Source: Seriola aureovittata (taxonomy: Eukaryota; Chordata; Actinopteri; Carangiformes; Carangidae). From it: a DNA stretch of 64,000 nt. Below, one piece after another: positions 34,346-46,265 of the stretch. Location of the stretch: assembly GCF_021018895.1 (NCBI RefSeq), contig NC_079375.1, forward strand, positions 4,364,560 through 4,428,559. The letters are read 5' to 3'. How positions within the stretch are numbered: position 1 is the stretch's first letter; each line of letters opens with the position of its first letter. A program made the position numbers and the translations under genes. The notes beneath the pieces are model-generated. The model was not told where the DNA came from, did no database searches, and worked only from the letters and a program-made list of their open reading frames with translations.

Positions 34346-36739
34346 CTAAGCGTTAGCTGCATCTAGCCTGAAACAACTGGCTCACTGTCTTAACAACTAG
34401 CTAGTCCAATTACTCATCTGGATCCTAGACTATACTTTGATACTTTACAAAGCCAGTAGCAGAACACACCTGAATCCCATGAAACTTTATGTTTGTTTCT
34501 ACCAACGACAGCACTGACAGGTTCAACACTGAGTTGCTCTTCAGTGATTTCAGTTACATTCTGATCAGCTGCACAGTCTCAATAATATAAATTAAGAAAT
34601 TAGATCAGCTCATATTAGTTCTCAATGATCCGGGTTCCTCATTTTCTGTCCAAAACATCGTCAGCCGTAATCAAAAGTGTTAAAATCAATATTTTGTAGG
34701 TCAGCCTGGATGCCACCATGATGTTAATTAATAGTGCTCACAAAAGAATAAAAGAATCTCTGGTTTTATTCCCTACCCACCCCTCACACATGCACATGCA
34801 CACTCACATGTACTCAGCCTCCTTTAGAACAGTCTTGTCATTGTCCTTTTGCTTTTCAACTGTGTACACATGAATTGCGGTCGTAAAACTGCGCCTGTAT
34901 GAGGAGCTTTGCCTTGAGACCAAAACTTCCATTGTTATTTATTTTACACACAAACTCGCTGACCTTCACCGGGAGACAACTTAGTTACTGCCCAACGTGA
35001 CCTATAGTTTGCTCGATAAAAATTGTTTGAATCACCTTACTGTCTGTGCAGCACAGCCTGGTCCTTTCAATCTAATGAAATGAGCTCACTTGTTTTAAAG
35101 CTTACACACACAGGATTTTAGTTAAGTGTGTTATCATTGGGATGCATTTCATAACAATAGGTTCTTAGGTTCTTATTCAGCAACCAAAGCAAACATTAAA
35201 TTTCATGTAGAAACTTCATTAGATTACCCTTTCAAATGGAAAATTGTGAATCTAGTTCATGTTGTCACAGATATCCAGTGTTGATCTGGAGGAAGCCAGG
35301 ATTTTGGGGAGTTTGGATCGCCAAGAGGAGCACAAACAAGTCTAAAAACGCACGTCAGGGCTTTTTATTTTACTACACACAGGGTGCAAAGTCAGAGTTG
35401 CTTATACAAGGAAAACTCTCAGCCCACAGACAAATCCCTTACGAAGGAAACAGCAGTTTTATATACCTTCTGGTCAAGACTACCTTGATATTAGAAAGGG
35501 TGAGACAAAACACATGCCAAGTCACATGGAAGTCAAGGTGTGAAGTTTTTAATTCAGGCTTTAAACACAAAATAACACTTCACAACAATTCAGACTAGAT
35601 TCTGTCAGTCTTACCAGTGTTGGACAGAAATACACACCCCAAGGAACCAAGAAAAGAACACATTACTTCCCCCCTCCCCTCAAATCTTATTTGGTACAGT
35701 CCAGATTGCCCACACCTGGTGGAGCATGGAGCCTTCATGTGTATATGTTCATGAGAGTATCATCTTTTACCCGCTTTTAGTCAAAACAAATAAGACACTG
35801 AAGAAAAGAATAGTGCAATGAGAAGAAAGTAAATGTTTTAGTTGATTTTACTGGATCTAAAAACTAACACCAGAACTAAAATTCTTTAACTATTGATTCA
35901 CCAAGGGTCTTTTTTCTCATGCCTGCTTACGGGCTCAGGGAAGGTAAATTCATAGTCTGTTGTTTAGGACTGATAATGTGCATTTAATCCAAGAAATGAA
36001 TGTTAAAGAGAACAATTAAAGCATTTATGTATAGTTTCAAATATTGATTATTAAATAAAATGTTACTGATTTGTGATTAAATTTTATTATACAATATTTG
36101 CACCAATTAACTATCAAAGTATGGGGAGGGAATGAACTATGTTACTTTTCTTTCATGTTTTTGAATTCACACAACATGACATACAGTATATCTGCAGCTG
36201 CAGAGCCTCAAAACTGAACTGAAGTAGTTCACTGAAACAAAAACTTCTCTGTCTGTCATTTCCACTGAAGCGAGCTCTGCTTTTCCTTCTCTCACTGCGT
36301 CTTCTGTCTCTCCTCCAGCAGCCAGCGCTCAGTAGTATTTTTGTCTCTGCTCATGCTGAATAAAGGAGTCGTCCCTATTCAGGTTTTGTTAAATGTTCAG
36401 TGCCGCGTTACGCACTAACCCACCGCAGAGCTGCCTGCGAGAGCCGATGAAGAGCTGCACTATAAAATTGAGATATCCACCAGTGGATGCAAAGAAACAA
36501 GACAAAACAAAGCCTCTGGCACGAAATCAAAGCAGATTAGCGATTGCTACAAGTCAGGACTCATGTCAATAGTTAGCTTTGAAAATGTCTTTTTGTTTTA
36601 CTGAGGACTAAATAATATTTTGAAATACTAACTTATTCAGGAAGTAAAACATCTATAAATTACAGTTTTGTTTTGACTCTAAGGCAATCAAAGCTTTTAT
36701 TCACCCTGCCAAGTTGGACAAAAACTCCCAAAGCTACCC
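34346..36739. other. Unassigned non-coding sequence
   Basis: A 120-codon open frame at 35236-35598 has mixed composition but no domain, no clear splice context and stop-rich surroundings, so I do not call it a gene. The rest is AT-rich. Confidence 0.45.
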
Positions 36740-37090
36740 ATAATCTTCCTTGGATAGATTTCCCCCCTAATGAGTAAATATTTATTTGCATACTTGACAC
36801 TAACGACCGATTGGTTATTCCTTAATGGCCTCATATTTCTCTAATTGGATGAGTGTGCGAAGCTAATTAATTAGCAATTACCTGCTAATGGTTGCATATT
36901 CATGAGCCCACAGCCTATTAGCCCCCAATAAATACTTATTAGGAGGCCCTGATAGCTAAGTATCTTATCATCAGCATGCTCATTGTCAGATAATTGAAGT
37001 GTGTTCACTTTCTTTATTCAGTTTGTGTTGATAAGAAGACAGCGACTCCGGTGGGACTGCGGGGTGAGATGGGTAAGATTTCCATCAGTT
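36740..37090. promoter_or_regulatory. Candidate conserved non-coding element (enhancer-like)
   Basis: This is the strongest regulatory candidate in the window. It is complex, repeat-free sequence with a dense cluster of homeodomain-type cores: CTAATTAATTAGCAATTACC at about 36863, CTCTAATTGG at about 36840, CTGCTAATGG at about 36883 and CCTATTAGCCC at about 36914. It also has TTTGCATAC and GCATATTCATGAG words that resemble POU or octamer half-sites, and TTATCATC/GATAA GATA-like sites at about 36965 and 37030. It has no open frame and no microsatellite. Vertebrate developmental enhancers often look like this. No alignment was done, so conservation is inferred. Confidence 0.45.
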
Positions 37091-37752
37091 CCAAGAATGA
37101 CACTTGTCTTTACACTGGCCTTATTGTTTATTAATGCATCTGTGTGTAACTGATCAGAATCTACTCGGCTGGAAAATGATGCTGTGTTTGTAATTAATTA
37201 AAAAAGTACTTTATCATCTGCTAACAAGGGTGATAAAGCATCGGGTACATTTCAACACAGCATTATTGGGAGAATTAATATAAACTAAGATTTCAGTGAG
37301 TGCTTCTCCTCAGGTCTGTTCACTCCCAAACTAAATTAAAACCATAATGAAGTAGTGTATAACAGGACGCCTCAGTCAAGTCAGTGCCAGTGATGTCTGC
37401 AATAGGCCTGGTATGTCACTGGGTAAATGAATGAGAAAAGTCATTGATAGAGTCTCCATGAAATGCACAGCACTCCTATCATGGAGTCCTTTGTTCTGTA
37501 CACCACATCACCTGACTTCATTCTTCGCTCCAGTCAGAATGACTACGGCCACTAGAAGCCACCTGACAATAAAACATAATTATGGGGTTGTTTTCACCGG
37601 CCGCACAGTCTCACCTGACCGTCTGTCAGACGCTGCATTTGCTGCATCTTGCTGCATTTGTAAAGGAAAGTTGTCACAATTGAGAAAAAATGATACACTA
37701 TGAAAATAAGACTGTACTTGTAAATAACAGGTGGAAAATGTGATTTTAATTA
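37091..37752. other. Unassigned non-coding sequence
   Basis: Unique sequence, AT-rich. The 37431-37703 open frame shows no domain. Confidence 0.5.
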
Positions 37753-37805
37753 TTTAGGAATTTCCCCTGCACATTAAGTTTTTATGTGCGGGTGAAATTT
37801 CTAAA
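37753..37805 (+). repeat. 22-bp-arm inverted repeat with 9-base loop
   Basis: The left arm (37753-37774) and right arm (37784-37805) pair at 19 of 22 positions as DNA. As RNA on this strand, two of the three remaining positions would be G-U, leaving one mismatch. The whole stem-loop is 53 bases. It could be a solo palindromic mobile-element remnant or a structured RNA. The sequence alone does not decide. Confidence 0.7.
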
Positions 37806-38186
37806 CATTCCTTAATACAAAAATGAATGTCTTTTACAAGTGGCAAGGCCAGTGAGGTCGCAGAAAGATCACAACTGCACCTCTAACAGAGGAAAGCTGT
37901 TAGCTGCACAAAGGTGGGCTGCTCTTTTTTCTTTTTTTTTTTTTCCAGCTGCACATTCTTGCTTCGTCTGCTGTTGGACACTGAGCAGCTCCTCTCATGT
38001 CTTGCTAAAGGGCACTTTAACCGCTTGCAAAGCAGTGTGTGTCTTTCACTTGACATATACTGATTCTCCTGAGTCTGAGCTAACACACTTGTAGTAAAAT
38101 CCTGCTTCTCATTGAGATTTAATGACAAAATTAAAACTTGTTCATAGAGGTGTATGACCCTGGCAGTTTTACACTTTTACAAACAG

Positions 38187-38189
<3 letters not shown>
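37806..38189. other. Unassigned non-coding sequence
   Basis: Nothing recognised apart from a T-rich run near 37930. Confidence 0.5.
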
Positions 38190-38234
<45 letters not shown>

Positions 38235-38246
38235 GTGTGTGTGTGT
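38190..38246. repeat. Compound (CT)n-(GT)n microsatellite
   Basis: (CT) run to 38231, then CA and a short GT run. Confidence 0.95.
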
Positions 38247-40600
38247 TCTTTTTAGAAATATTAAATGATAACTTTTATGTACATTTCCCCAGAGTGAATT
38301 TAAAGCATTTTGGAACAGAACTCTTCAAATACAGCAACCCATGAAATACAGCGCTACAAGGACGAGGCTGCACCTGCGAAACAGCCTGACACTGTTTTGA
38401 TCAAAAGAGCAAACTTTTCAAAGTGCATAATCAAATAAAAGGAATTATTCATACAAAATGACACCCGGGCTCAGACATCTTTTGGCTCTGAATGCTGCTT
38501 TTGAATTTCCAAATGAAGTGTTGTCATCTTCCGCGCTGTTCTGTTCGTTTGTATGTGAACGTGTGTGTGTGTGTGTGTGTTTTTTTCCACCTTCTTTTTT
38601 TTTTAATCACCACATTGCTCTTTCTCTGTGTAAACACAACATATATCCTCATGCTCGGCACCCAGAGACGCCCCGTGGCTTATGAAGTTGCGATGGCAAC
38701 GGCGAGATGCACTCAGGCTTGCTTCCATGCAGCTGGGACCCATGTTGCGCTGCAGCCTCAGGGGGAATGCTGGGAAAAGTGGAGGAGTGGAGGGGTCAGG
38801 GGTGGGGGGCGCAAACTGGGGATTAATTGTGTTGAAGCAACTGTCAAGACTCGGTAACGTTATGAAGATGCATCTTTCATATTTATATGTTTTCGAGTGG
38901 AGGTTTCTGTTTGGAGTAATGCAGCTGCACAGCGAATATGAGGGATGGAAATGTTCCGATTTTTTATATGTTATATTATAATTCATAAAGTACACAGAAA
39001 AACAAATAAAAACACAAAATATAGCAGCTGCTGAATTGGATGAGAGAATCTATGAAATCTATTGGTAATAAAGCAAATTAAAGTAGAGGACGGAGAAAAT
39101 GAATTCAGAGTGTGTGTGGAAGCGAGTGGGTGTGTGTGTTTGTGTGTTCAAAGACAGAGACATATGAAGATGGAAAGAGAGAATTTTATTTGCCAAGCAA
39201 CTGAGCAAAGAGCTTCTAAAACTTGTCAAGAAAACACTGAATCAAAACTTACTTTCTTGCAACGTTCAAGGAACTGTTTGCATTTTTTTCCCCCTCTCTC
39301 CACCAGTTTTATCACCAAACACACGCACAGTAAACTGCACTTTCCACATCAGTGACAGAAATATTCCCCCAATATCAAGCACCTCATATTGCAGGGAACA
39401 GTTCCGAACAGTTTTATGAGGTTATTCAAATTCTGGGTGCGAACCCTAAAGCATATCCACAAACCGCTGCCTGAACCGACGGCGTCTGCTGTACAGATAA
39501 AAGACGCCTGTCAATATTTGTGTGGTCACACATCTGACGTAATAACATCGGATGAACTGCTTCATAATGGTGACAGGAGTGGTTGCCGTGAGCAACAGCT
39601 GCAGAATATTAGTGGTGACACATCAGAGTTATGTTAGTTAGACGTTAATAAGAGTCATTTGGGTTAATAGTCATTTGTGACACTTTTGGATTTTGATCAT
39701 TTGGAAGAGAACCAAGCTGTTTTCTCATTTATTGTGAAGGTCTCATTAAAAAAAAAAAAAAGAAAAAAGAATGACGTTGATGCTATCGATGCTGCATCTA
39801 ATCTGACAGAGTGTGTAGCTGTCACACTAGCTACCGCCCACACTTGCTGGATTGACAGGTGTTGTCTGAGACAGACGGTGCAGGATTGTGACAGCAAAGA
39901 GCGCTCAGCAACAAAGATGGAGGCCAAGTGGGAGATAAGAAATGACAATTGTTTTTTTGTTTTTTAAATTAAGTTTTTAAGTAAAGTCTCAGTTAGTGTC
40001 ACATCTAAAGGAAACAGCTGTCTAAAACCATCCATAGGAATAAACACCACCAATCCAAAACAATGGGGGCACCCAGTTTCTAATAAGCTCTTCCCCCAAA
40101 ACACTGACAGACCAACCACAAGAGAAAGGTGGAAAAGCAGCGATTTAAAGAAAAAGAAAGAGTTTTAAATCTACTCGCATTCATTATGTACAGTATAGAA
40201 ACTGGTGCTTTCAGCTTGTGCTTCACTGATGAAAACTGTGCTCACATGACTTTGTTAACTACAGTATTTTGTCAAAGGAAGCATTCTGTTAAACTCCCCA
40301 ACTGTCTTCATCAATAGAAGACAGAAAACTTCAGATGTGACTTCACTTTTGCTCCTCTAGAACAAAAAAGGCTTCATGAAAAGCATTTTTAAATGAGGGG
40401 AAAGAATGAATATTTGCCTACTGAAGCTTAAGGACGCTACTTCTCAAGGGCGCAAAGGTTGATCGCAGCTACACAACCCAACATGTGGCTCTTTTAATTA
40501 AGACAAGAATAACAAATGCAGAAAAGTGACACTTCCACAGCCGTGCGAAAGCGTGTCTTACTCTTAAAAACTACAATATTGAACTTTTCAACTGCAGATA
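38247..40600. other. Unassigned sequence, partly complex
   Basis: No gene supported. 38450-38560 and 38660-38860 are GC-richer and repeat-free. The overlapping frames at 38492-38995 on both strands show no domain and cross a GT array. 39700-39950 likewise. Confidence 0.4.
38561..38580. repeat. (GT)10 microsatellite
   Basis: GT run followed by T6. Confidence 0.9.
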
Positions 40601-41200
40601 AGTGGGTGCGTCGTTAGTCCCCTACTTCCTCGCACTTGTCAGTCATCTTGATGAGCTGTCATCCCGCCCGAGGCTGAGGTAACCGAGCATCCGCAGAGCC
40701 TCCACAGGTGCCGGGGAAGCAGGCGCTGAACCCCCCGACGATCTGCCGTGACAAAAGGCAGAGCTGATGTTTACTGTTTTTGAACATTTGGCGTTGCCGG
40801 CCTTTCATCTCCAGCTTCCTCAGCGCGTAACCAGCTTACTGCGGGTCACAGGAAATGGTTCACATGCAACAAAACACCTCTGATATCACTGAGGCACCAG
40901 TGAAAAGGAGACAGCTTTTAGGCATCAAAAGAAAGGGTCACAGATACACTGAGTGATGATTTATGGTATTTTCCTTTCATTTAAGAGCCTTTTAATATGA
41001 AAAACTTTCAGAATGCAGCTTGAGCTCCACAAAATCTATAACGTCATTTTGGAAAATGTCACCGACATATATGAAACACTGTGTTTGTTAACTGGTACAG
41101 CAGCCTGTATCGATCCTAACAGGTAACTAAATCTACCTGTCACAATAGCGCCTTGAGCTCAGAGCTAATATATCTTAGCGAGCAGATATATAGCAACCGC
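40601..41200. other. Unassigned non-coding sequence
   Basis: GC-richer text at 40640-40860 (CGCCCGAGGCTGAGGTAACC) is repeat-free. No gene supported. Confidence 0.4.
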
Positions 41201-41480
41201 TACGAGCTAGCGACTCGGGTATGTTGGGGGGTAACAAGCCCGTTGTTTAGCCGACATGTCACATGAATCAGGCCAATTGTATGATGGCCTTTTCTGCCGC
41301 GGCGGCCTCGTAAACACCAAGGTCAGCTGCAACAGTGGATGGAGACATAAATGGGTCATATATATTGTAACAAGGCCGCAGGGGTCAGAGCAAACATGAC
41401 CTTCAGTGCAACCTCGCTTGCACCCCCCCACCCCAGAGGACTCATTCTCCCAGACTTCTTTATTGCTTGTTGCTATGACA
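41201..41480. other. Candidate conserved non-coding block
   Basis: Complex text with ATGAATCAGGCCAATTGTAT, CATAAATGGGTCATATATA and TTATTGCTTGTTGCTATGAC. ATTG/SOX-like and HOX-like TTATTG/CATAAA cores cluster here. Inference only. Confidence 0.3.
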
Positions 41481-41664
41481 ACAGCCCGCTCGACAGATCG
41501 TCCTCTTAATAGTTAATAGCAAGCTCGCTCTTATGGAAATAGAAAAAAAAATAAAAACAGAGTCCAGGGCCTCACTTCATGATGTTTTTATGGTGACTGA
41601 AGAGCCAGACGGCTGATTTTTTTCCCAGGGGCGTTTGAGCCACTGCTCTGTGCACTCCCAACAA

Positions 41665-41676
41665 CCCCCCCCCCCC
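41665..41676. repeat. C12 homopolymer
   Basis: 12 consecutive C in a CCACA-rich stretch. Confidence 0.9.
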
Positions 41677-41913
41677 TTACACATCATACACCCACATCCA
41701 CACATCGCACATCTCGGCTCCTGGGGTCGGGGCCGGGCCCAACGGGGCCCTTGGGGGGGGAGTGGAGAAACAAAGATAATAATTGGCTCCAGTTTATCGT
41801 TGACTGCATTGCTACATCCCACATTTTGATCTATTCTTTCATGGCAGGCAGCAACAGCCTGAGACCACGAACCAGTTGTGAGCTCATCCATGAAACATCC
41901 TCCAAAGGCTTAA

Positions 41914-41950
41914 GGGAGGGGGTGGGGGGTGGGGGGTAGGGATGGGAGGG
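41914..41950 (+). repeat. G-rich tract with G-quadruplex potential
   Basis: Seven G-runs of three or more bases are separated by single or double bases over 37 bp. Confidence 0.85.
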
Positions 41951-42259
41951 TGCATTAGGATGAGCAGCAACAGCTTCATCAGGTGTGGGAGGGGTGATGG
42001 GTAGACACAGACAGTGATAGTGATTCGATCAGTAATCGCCTGTTGGATCCACAATGTGCCACGAAGACTCAACAGTCTGCAGGTTTCTAACATCCAAACA
42101 TCCACCTGCTGATGCCGTTGCTTTGTTTATCTACTAAATCTGCCCAGCTACGTCCCGCTGGGGCCACCCGGCCCTGTTGACTGGGGGGTGAGGTGGGGAC
42201 CCTGTTGCTCACGGTAGCTCCACCTGACCTCACCACTCCTCATTCAACAATACTTTGTT

Positions 42260-42318
42260 ATACTATAATAATAATCATTATTATGTAATATAATCATATA
42301 TATATTATATTATATATG
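42260..42318. repeat. AT-rich palindromic stretch
   Basis: ATAATAATCATTATTAT and TATATATTATATTATATA are near-palindromes side by side. Confidence 0.8.
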
Positions 42319-42884
42319 CACGCACATTTATTACAGACTACAATACACATCATATTGTTATCTTTTTTTTGTTGTTGTCATCTACATGTCTGTCCATTAT
42401 ATCCTATAGGTCACACCTGTTTTTTTTTATGTTACCAATAACAACAACAACAAAAAAACAACAACTTGGAACAGTAGCCACTTGCTAATTTTCCCAGTAT
42501 CTGCAGTTTCTGCCAAAACTTCCAGCCACTTTGGAAATAATCTGATGAGTACATTATTGTCTGTTGAAGCTTGTTTCTGAAGTTTGCAGCAAATAGCTAA
42601 TTACCTATCAAAAATTATTTTCCTGGACACTTTTGCTTGTTGTTGTTGTTGTGTTGTGTTTTTTTTTTTTTTGTACATCTTCCAGAACGGTTTGACAGTT
42701 TCGGTTTTACAGTCACGTCAACAAAGTAATGGAAAAGTCGAAATGAGACGGGAGACGGCAGCAGCCAATGCAGCTTAAAATACACTGGGGGTGAGGAATG
42801 CAAGCAGGAAATATGATAGGTGATTACCCGTTTCTCATTGTGAAAATGAAAGTCTTTTAATAGAAAGAGAAATTTCAGAGAGAA
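42319..42884. other. Unassigned non-coding sequence
   Basis: Contains AAC-rich and T-rich runs. No gene supported. Confidence 0.5.
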
Positions 42885-42938
42885 AGGGGGTGAGGGAGAG
42901 AGGGAGGGAGAGAGGGAGGGAGGAGTGAGGGGTGAGGA
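42885..42938 (+). repeat. GA/GGGA purine tract
   Basis: AGGGAGAG-type units, almost pyrimidine-free. Confidence 0.9.
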
Positions 42939-43145
42939 ATTAGTGGATTCTTAAATGCTTCCTTTCACAGATAAAAAGTGATATCATCTGGAGAGGCTGT
43001 GTGATGCCAGTTGTTTTCATGCTGTCTTCAGTTTAAAAAAAAACATTTTGTTGTCGTCCTTTTTTTTTACGCTGCACTTAGGCGGTGATTCAGGATGAAT
43101 GGACACGAGCTGTCAGGATGAGATAAATAGAAAGGAGCGGGTTGG

Positions 43146-43148
<3 letters not shown>

Positions 43149-43194
<46 letters not shown>
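43149..43194. repeat. (GA)23 microsatellite
   Basis: Uninterrupted GA run. Confidence 0.95.
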
Positions 43195-43197
<3 letters not shown>

Positions 43198-43451
43198 GAG
43201 GAACACAGAGACTGGGCATACACAGAGAATGTGAAAGGGAGGAGATAGAGGAAGATGGACAGTGACAGAGTGGAAGGAGGAGAGCGTGATGAGGATGGAC
43301 AGACTGAGGGATACAGTCCAGTAGGAAGAAGGGAGGTATCAGTGAAGTCTCGAAAACACGGAGCGGTCCTCAATTTTTATCTGATCCGTCACGTGTCCAC
43401 TTCTCAGGATATTTAGGCACCTGGCAGGATGAGGGCGGCTCTAAATCAAGG

Positions 43452-43465
43452 CCCCCCCCCCCCCC
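43452..43465. repeat. C14 homopolymer
   Basis: 14 consecutive C. Confidence 0.9.
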
Positions 43466-44200
43466 GAGCCGTCTGGGTACTGGACGCAGGGGGTCAGGCC
43501 GACACTGCACCAGTATTGACCTTTTATTAAAACTCATGTCAGGTCGAGTCTTTGTTGTCAGGCCTGGTGTGATGGATATGACAAAGTTTGATAGATGACA
43601 TGTTAACGGAACAGCTGATCAGACTGTCACAGGCTGTGAGTCCAGAACTGGTGCAAATAAACATTTATGCACATTTTACTGAGAGAACTTCTAAGATTTG
43701 GCGACCTGGTGACACCGCAGCATTTTGCTTTTAACGTAGTCGTTTTTTTTTCTAATATAATTTCTTTGTCTTACATATAGAGTTTCAGTGTGTGTAGCAC
43801 AGAGCGGGTTACAGCTGCATTTCAGAGTGCAATTAAGCTGAACCGTGAACCCTGTTAAAACCACTTATTACAGACATACTGCAAACAGCACAACTGGTGG
43901 TATAACCTTCACAACCTCACTGACTGTCTGATCGCTTGTGTCTCTGCCCTGTTGCTCTCTGTTTTTTTAAGCACAGATCTCTTCCCTTCAGTTCAGAGTT
44001 TAACAATGAAGCTGGTGAGGGAAGTTTTACCACGACCAGAGGGCACGATGGCTAAAACTACAATGTGATACCCTGAATTTTTCCTATAGACACTGTGACA
44101 CTGTCTGACCAGTTATTACATCATCCAGCAGTTATGAAACTGTGAGTGAATCATAGCTGAATCAAGGTGAATCGCTCCACAGGTGTTAAGACGCGATTTG
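43466..44200. other. Unassigned non-coding sequence
   Basis: No gene. Contains the CTCF-like motif listed separately. Confidence 0.5.
44033..44046 (+). promoter_or_regulatory. CTCF-like motif
   Basis: CGACCAGAGGGCAC agrees with the vertebrate CTCF core CCASYAGRKGGCRS at 13 of 14 positions (second base differs). Motif matches of this kind arise by chance, and no occupancy data exist here. Confidence 0.4.
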
Positions 44201-44215
44201 AGTGTGGCCATGTTA

Positions 44216-44300
44216 CGTAGAGCCGCACCAATACTGGATATCAAAGACCAATACCGATATCACTATTTGAGAGTACTCCTGATAAACATCCCTTACATGT
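44216..44300. repeat. 'CCAATACCGATATC' repeat fragment
   Basis: GCACCAATACTGGATATC and CCAATACCGATATCAC are typical words of common fish interspersed repeats. Ends are not defined. Confidence 0.45.
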
Positions 44301-44700
44301 GTCACCATGAATTGTGACAAATCTGTGTGTATTGTGTGGCACATTTCACAGTTAAAGAGTAAACATGTCAGCGCTTTTTAGTGGATAAATTATGTAAGGG
44401 CGTCACTGTTGTGCACGAGTCTGGATCTCTATTCTCTGCAGTGTAAACTGGGCCAGATCACACAGAGAGTGGTTTCTGAGGCTGGTCCGGTCTCTCCAGA
44501 GACTGTGTCAGTGACCATGAGAGGAACCTATCTGCAGCTCAGGTCAGCCTGTGCTTCCATTAGAGATGTCAATATTTACCATGGATGCTGTAAAGCTCAG
44601 AGGCTTTTTTTTTTTTGTTTTTTTTTTTTCAATAGAACACTGTGCAGCGGCGGAACAAAACAAGAGAGGACCTGATCTGCTGATTCAAGCCAGGTCAAAC

Positions 44701-44723
44701 AGACACACACACACACACACACA
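44701..44723. repeat. (CA)11 microsatellite
   Basis: Short CA run preceded by a T-rich stretch at 44606-44630. Confidence 0.9.
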
Positions 44724-45029
44724 GACACATGCATGTATAAACACAGGCATCCTCTCATTCTTTGCCATTTGCACATGCACTGTTTCTCTCTTTCACTGCC
44801 TCCTGCATATATAAACATGCAGCTAGACATATGCATCGCATAATGACGTACACATGTGCACCGACTGTGTGTTTGTCCAACTGCAAATACAACATTTTTC
44901 CCCAATCCTATGTTGAAATTTAGAAATCTGTTGATATATATACATTTTTAAGCCTGCAAATTGTTATTTTTTCAATCAACCGCATGTTTAGTCTATAATA
45001 TTTACACCAAGGTTCCTACTGCGCTGAAG

Positions 45030-45104
45030 CTTACTGATGTCCTTCACTTGGAAGTCACTTTGGGTAAAAGCGTCTGACAAATGAGTAAATGTGAATGTAA
45101 TAGA
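45030..45104 (+). repeat. Teleost SINE/LINE-type tail
   Basis: AAGTCACTTTGGGTAAAAGC followed by GTCTGACAAATGAGTAAATG and TGAATGTAA is a slightly diverged form of the '...TTGGATAAAAGCGTCTG' tail shared by many fish SINEs. It ends where the hAT-like repeat begins. Confidence 0.75.
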
Positions 45105-45945
45105 GATGTCACAATACCAGAAATTTGGTAGTCGGTACGAATACCATTGAAATTCATTACCACAGCAAAAGTCACAAAAAAACATAAGCTGCTGTAACCA
45201 AAGTACAACACACGCACGCATGCACGCACGCACACACACACACACACACACACAGCAGTTTAAATTGACTAACAAGGTGAGAGACCCATAATGTGAAAAT
45301 ATTCATTTTAAAAGACTGTGTTTTATTTTAACAGACTGAACAGTGATGACTGTGGCCTGCTAATGCTAATGTTGAGAGCGCCCAGCTCACTTCATTAGCT
45401 GTCACTATGTTAGCCTAAACAAGCTAACATAACGATTCAGTATTCGCAAACAAAAACATTATCATTTCAGGTGAACACTTTGACGACATGTTGTTAATAC
45501 AAAGTGAACAACTGAAACTCTCCCAGCCTCAATTCTGTGCACAGACCTGGATGTCTGTCTTTGAGCTGCTTAGACACATTTGAGGTGTTTCCTCCTGTAG
45601 CACACATACCAGCTGTGGTCATCTGCAACTTGTCCCAGATGATCTGTGTGGAATACAAAATATCTCCATACACCTGTCATGGTGTTTTTTGTTGCAGCGG
45701 ACCTGTTGCTGCACCCGCACTTGCTGCTGCCATTCCACATGTTGTTGTTGTTTACGGTGCCTGTCTTCTTCTTCTCCTCTTCCAGCTTGGTGTCAGACAC
45801 ATGTAGGGTTATTATACTGCTCCCGTCAGTCGTGCAAGAATCACATCTCCAGTACCTATGGCACTGTTGAAAAACAAGGACTGTCATGTTTTAAGAATTT
45901 TGGCATCGACTTGGTACCGACATCCGTGACATCCATGGTCTTATA
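45105..45945. mobile_element. hAT-like non-autonomous element
   Basis: It begins TAGAGATGTCACAATACC and ends CCGTGACATCCATG, so the outer ATGTCAC is inverted at the two ends. TTGGTAGTCGGTACGAATAC near the left and TTTTGGCATCGACTTGGTAC near the right match a repeat common in fish. A CA/CACG array sits inside at 45207-45254. The reading frames at 45537-45887 on both strands have no transposase domain. An 8-bp target duplication typical of hAT was not evident, so the class is tentative. Confidence 0.5.
45207..45254. repeat. (CACG)n/(CA)n microsatellite
   Basis: CACG and CATG units followed by a CA run, inside the hAT-like repeat. Confidence 0.95.
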
Positions 45946-46245
45946 ATAGGTCTCAAAAAAGTGTAAAATGTCCATTATGATTTCCCGAGGTTATGTTTGC
46001 AGATTGCTTGTTTTGTCCAAATTCATATTAATATAAAACAAAGAAAAACAACAAATTCTCACATTTGAAAAGCTTGACCCAGTGACTGTCATTTTAAACA
46101 ATTATCACAAAAGCTGTGAATTAATTTTCTGTCGATCAATTACATGTTTGGTGAAAAGATTTTAATGAAAAATATGTTTTAAATCATTTCCAGGTGGTTC
46201 CTTTGTATTACTACTTTCATAAAATGAACAGTATAGTTACGGGTT

Positions 46246-46265
46246 AATGGTGTATATACACCATT
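46246..46265. repeat. Perfect 20-bp palindrome
   Basis: AATGGTGTATATACACCATT equals its own reverse complement with no spacer. Confidence 0.9.

Noticed and set aside
35236..35598. 120-codon open frame starting MENCESSSCCHRY
   Set aside because: No recognisable domain, no splice or promoter context and length compatible with chance in this sequence. Kept only as a note.
45537..45887. Open frames of 89-105 codons on both strands
   Set aside because: They fall inside the hAT-like repeat and show no transposase or other domain.
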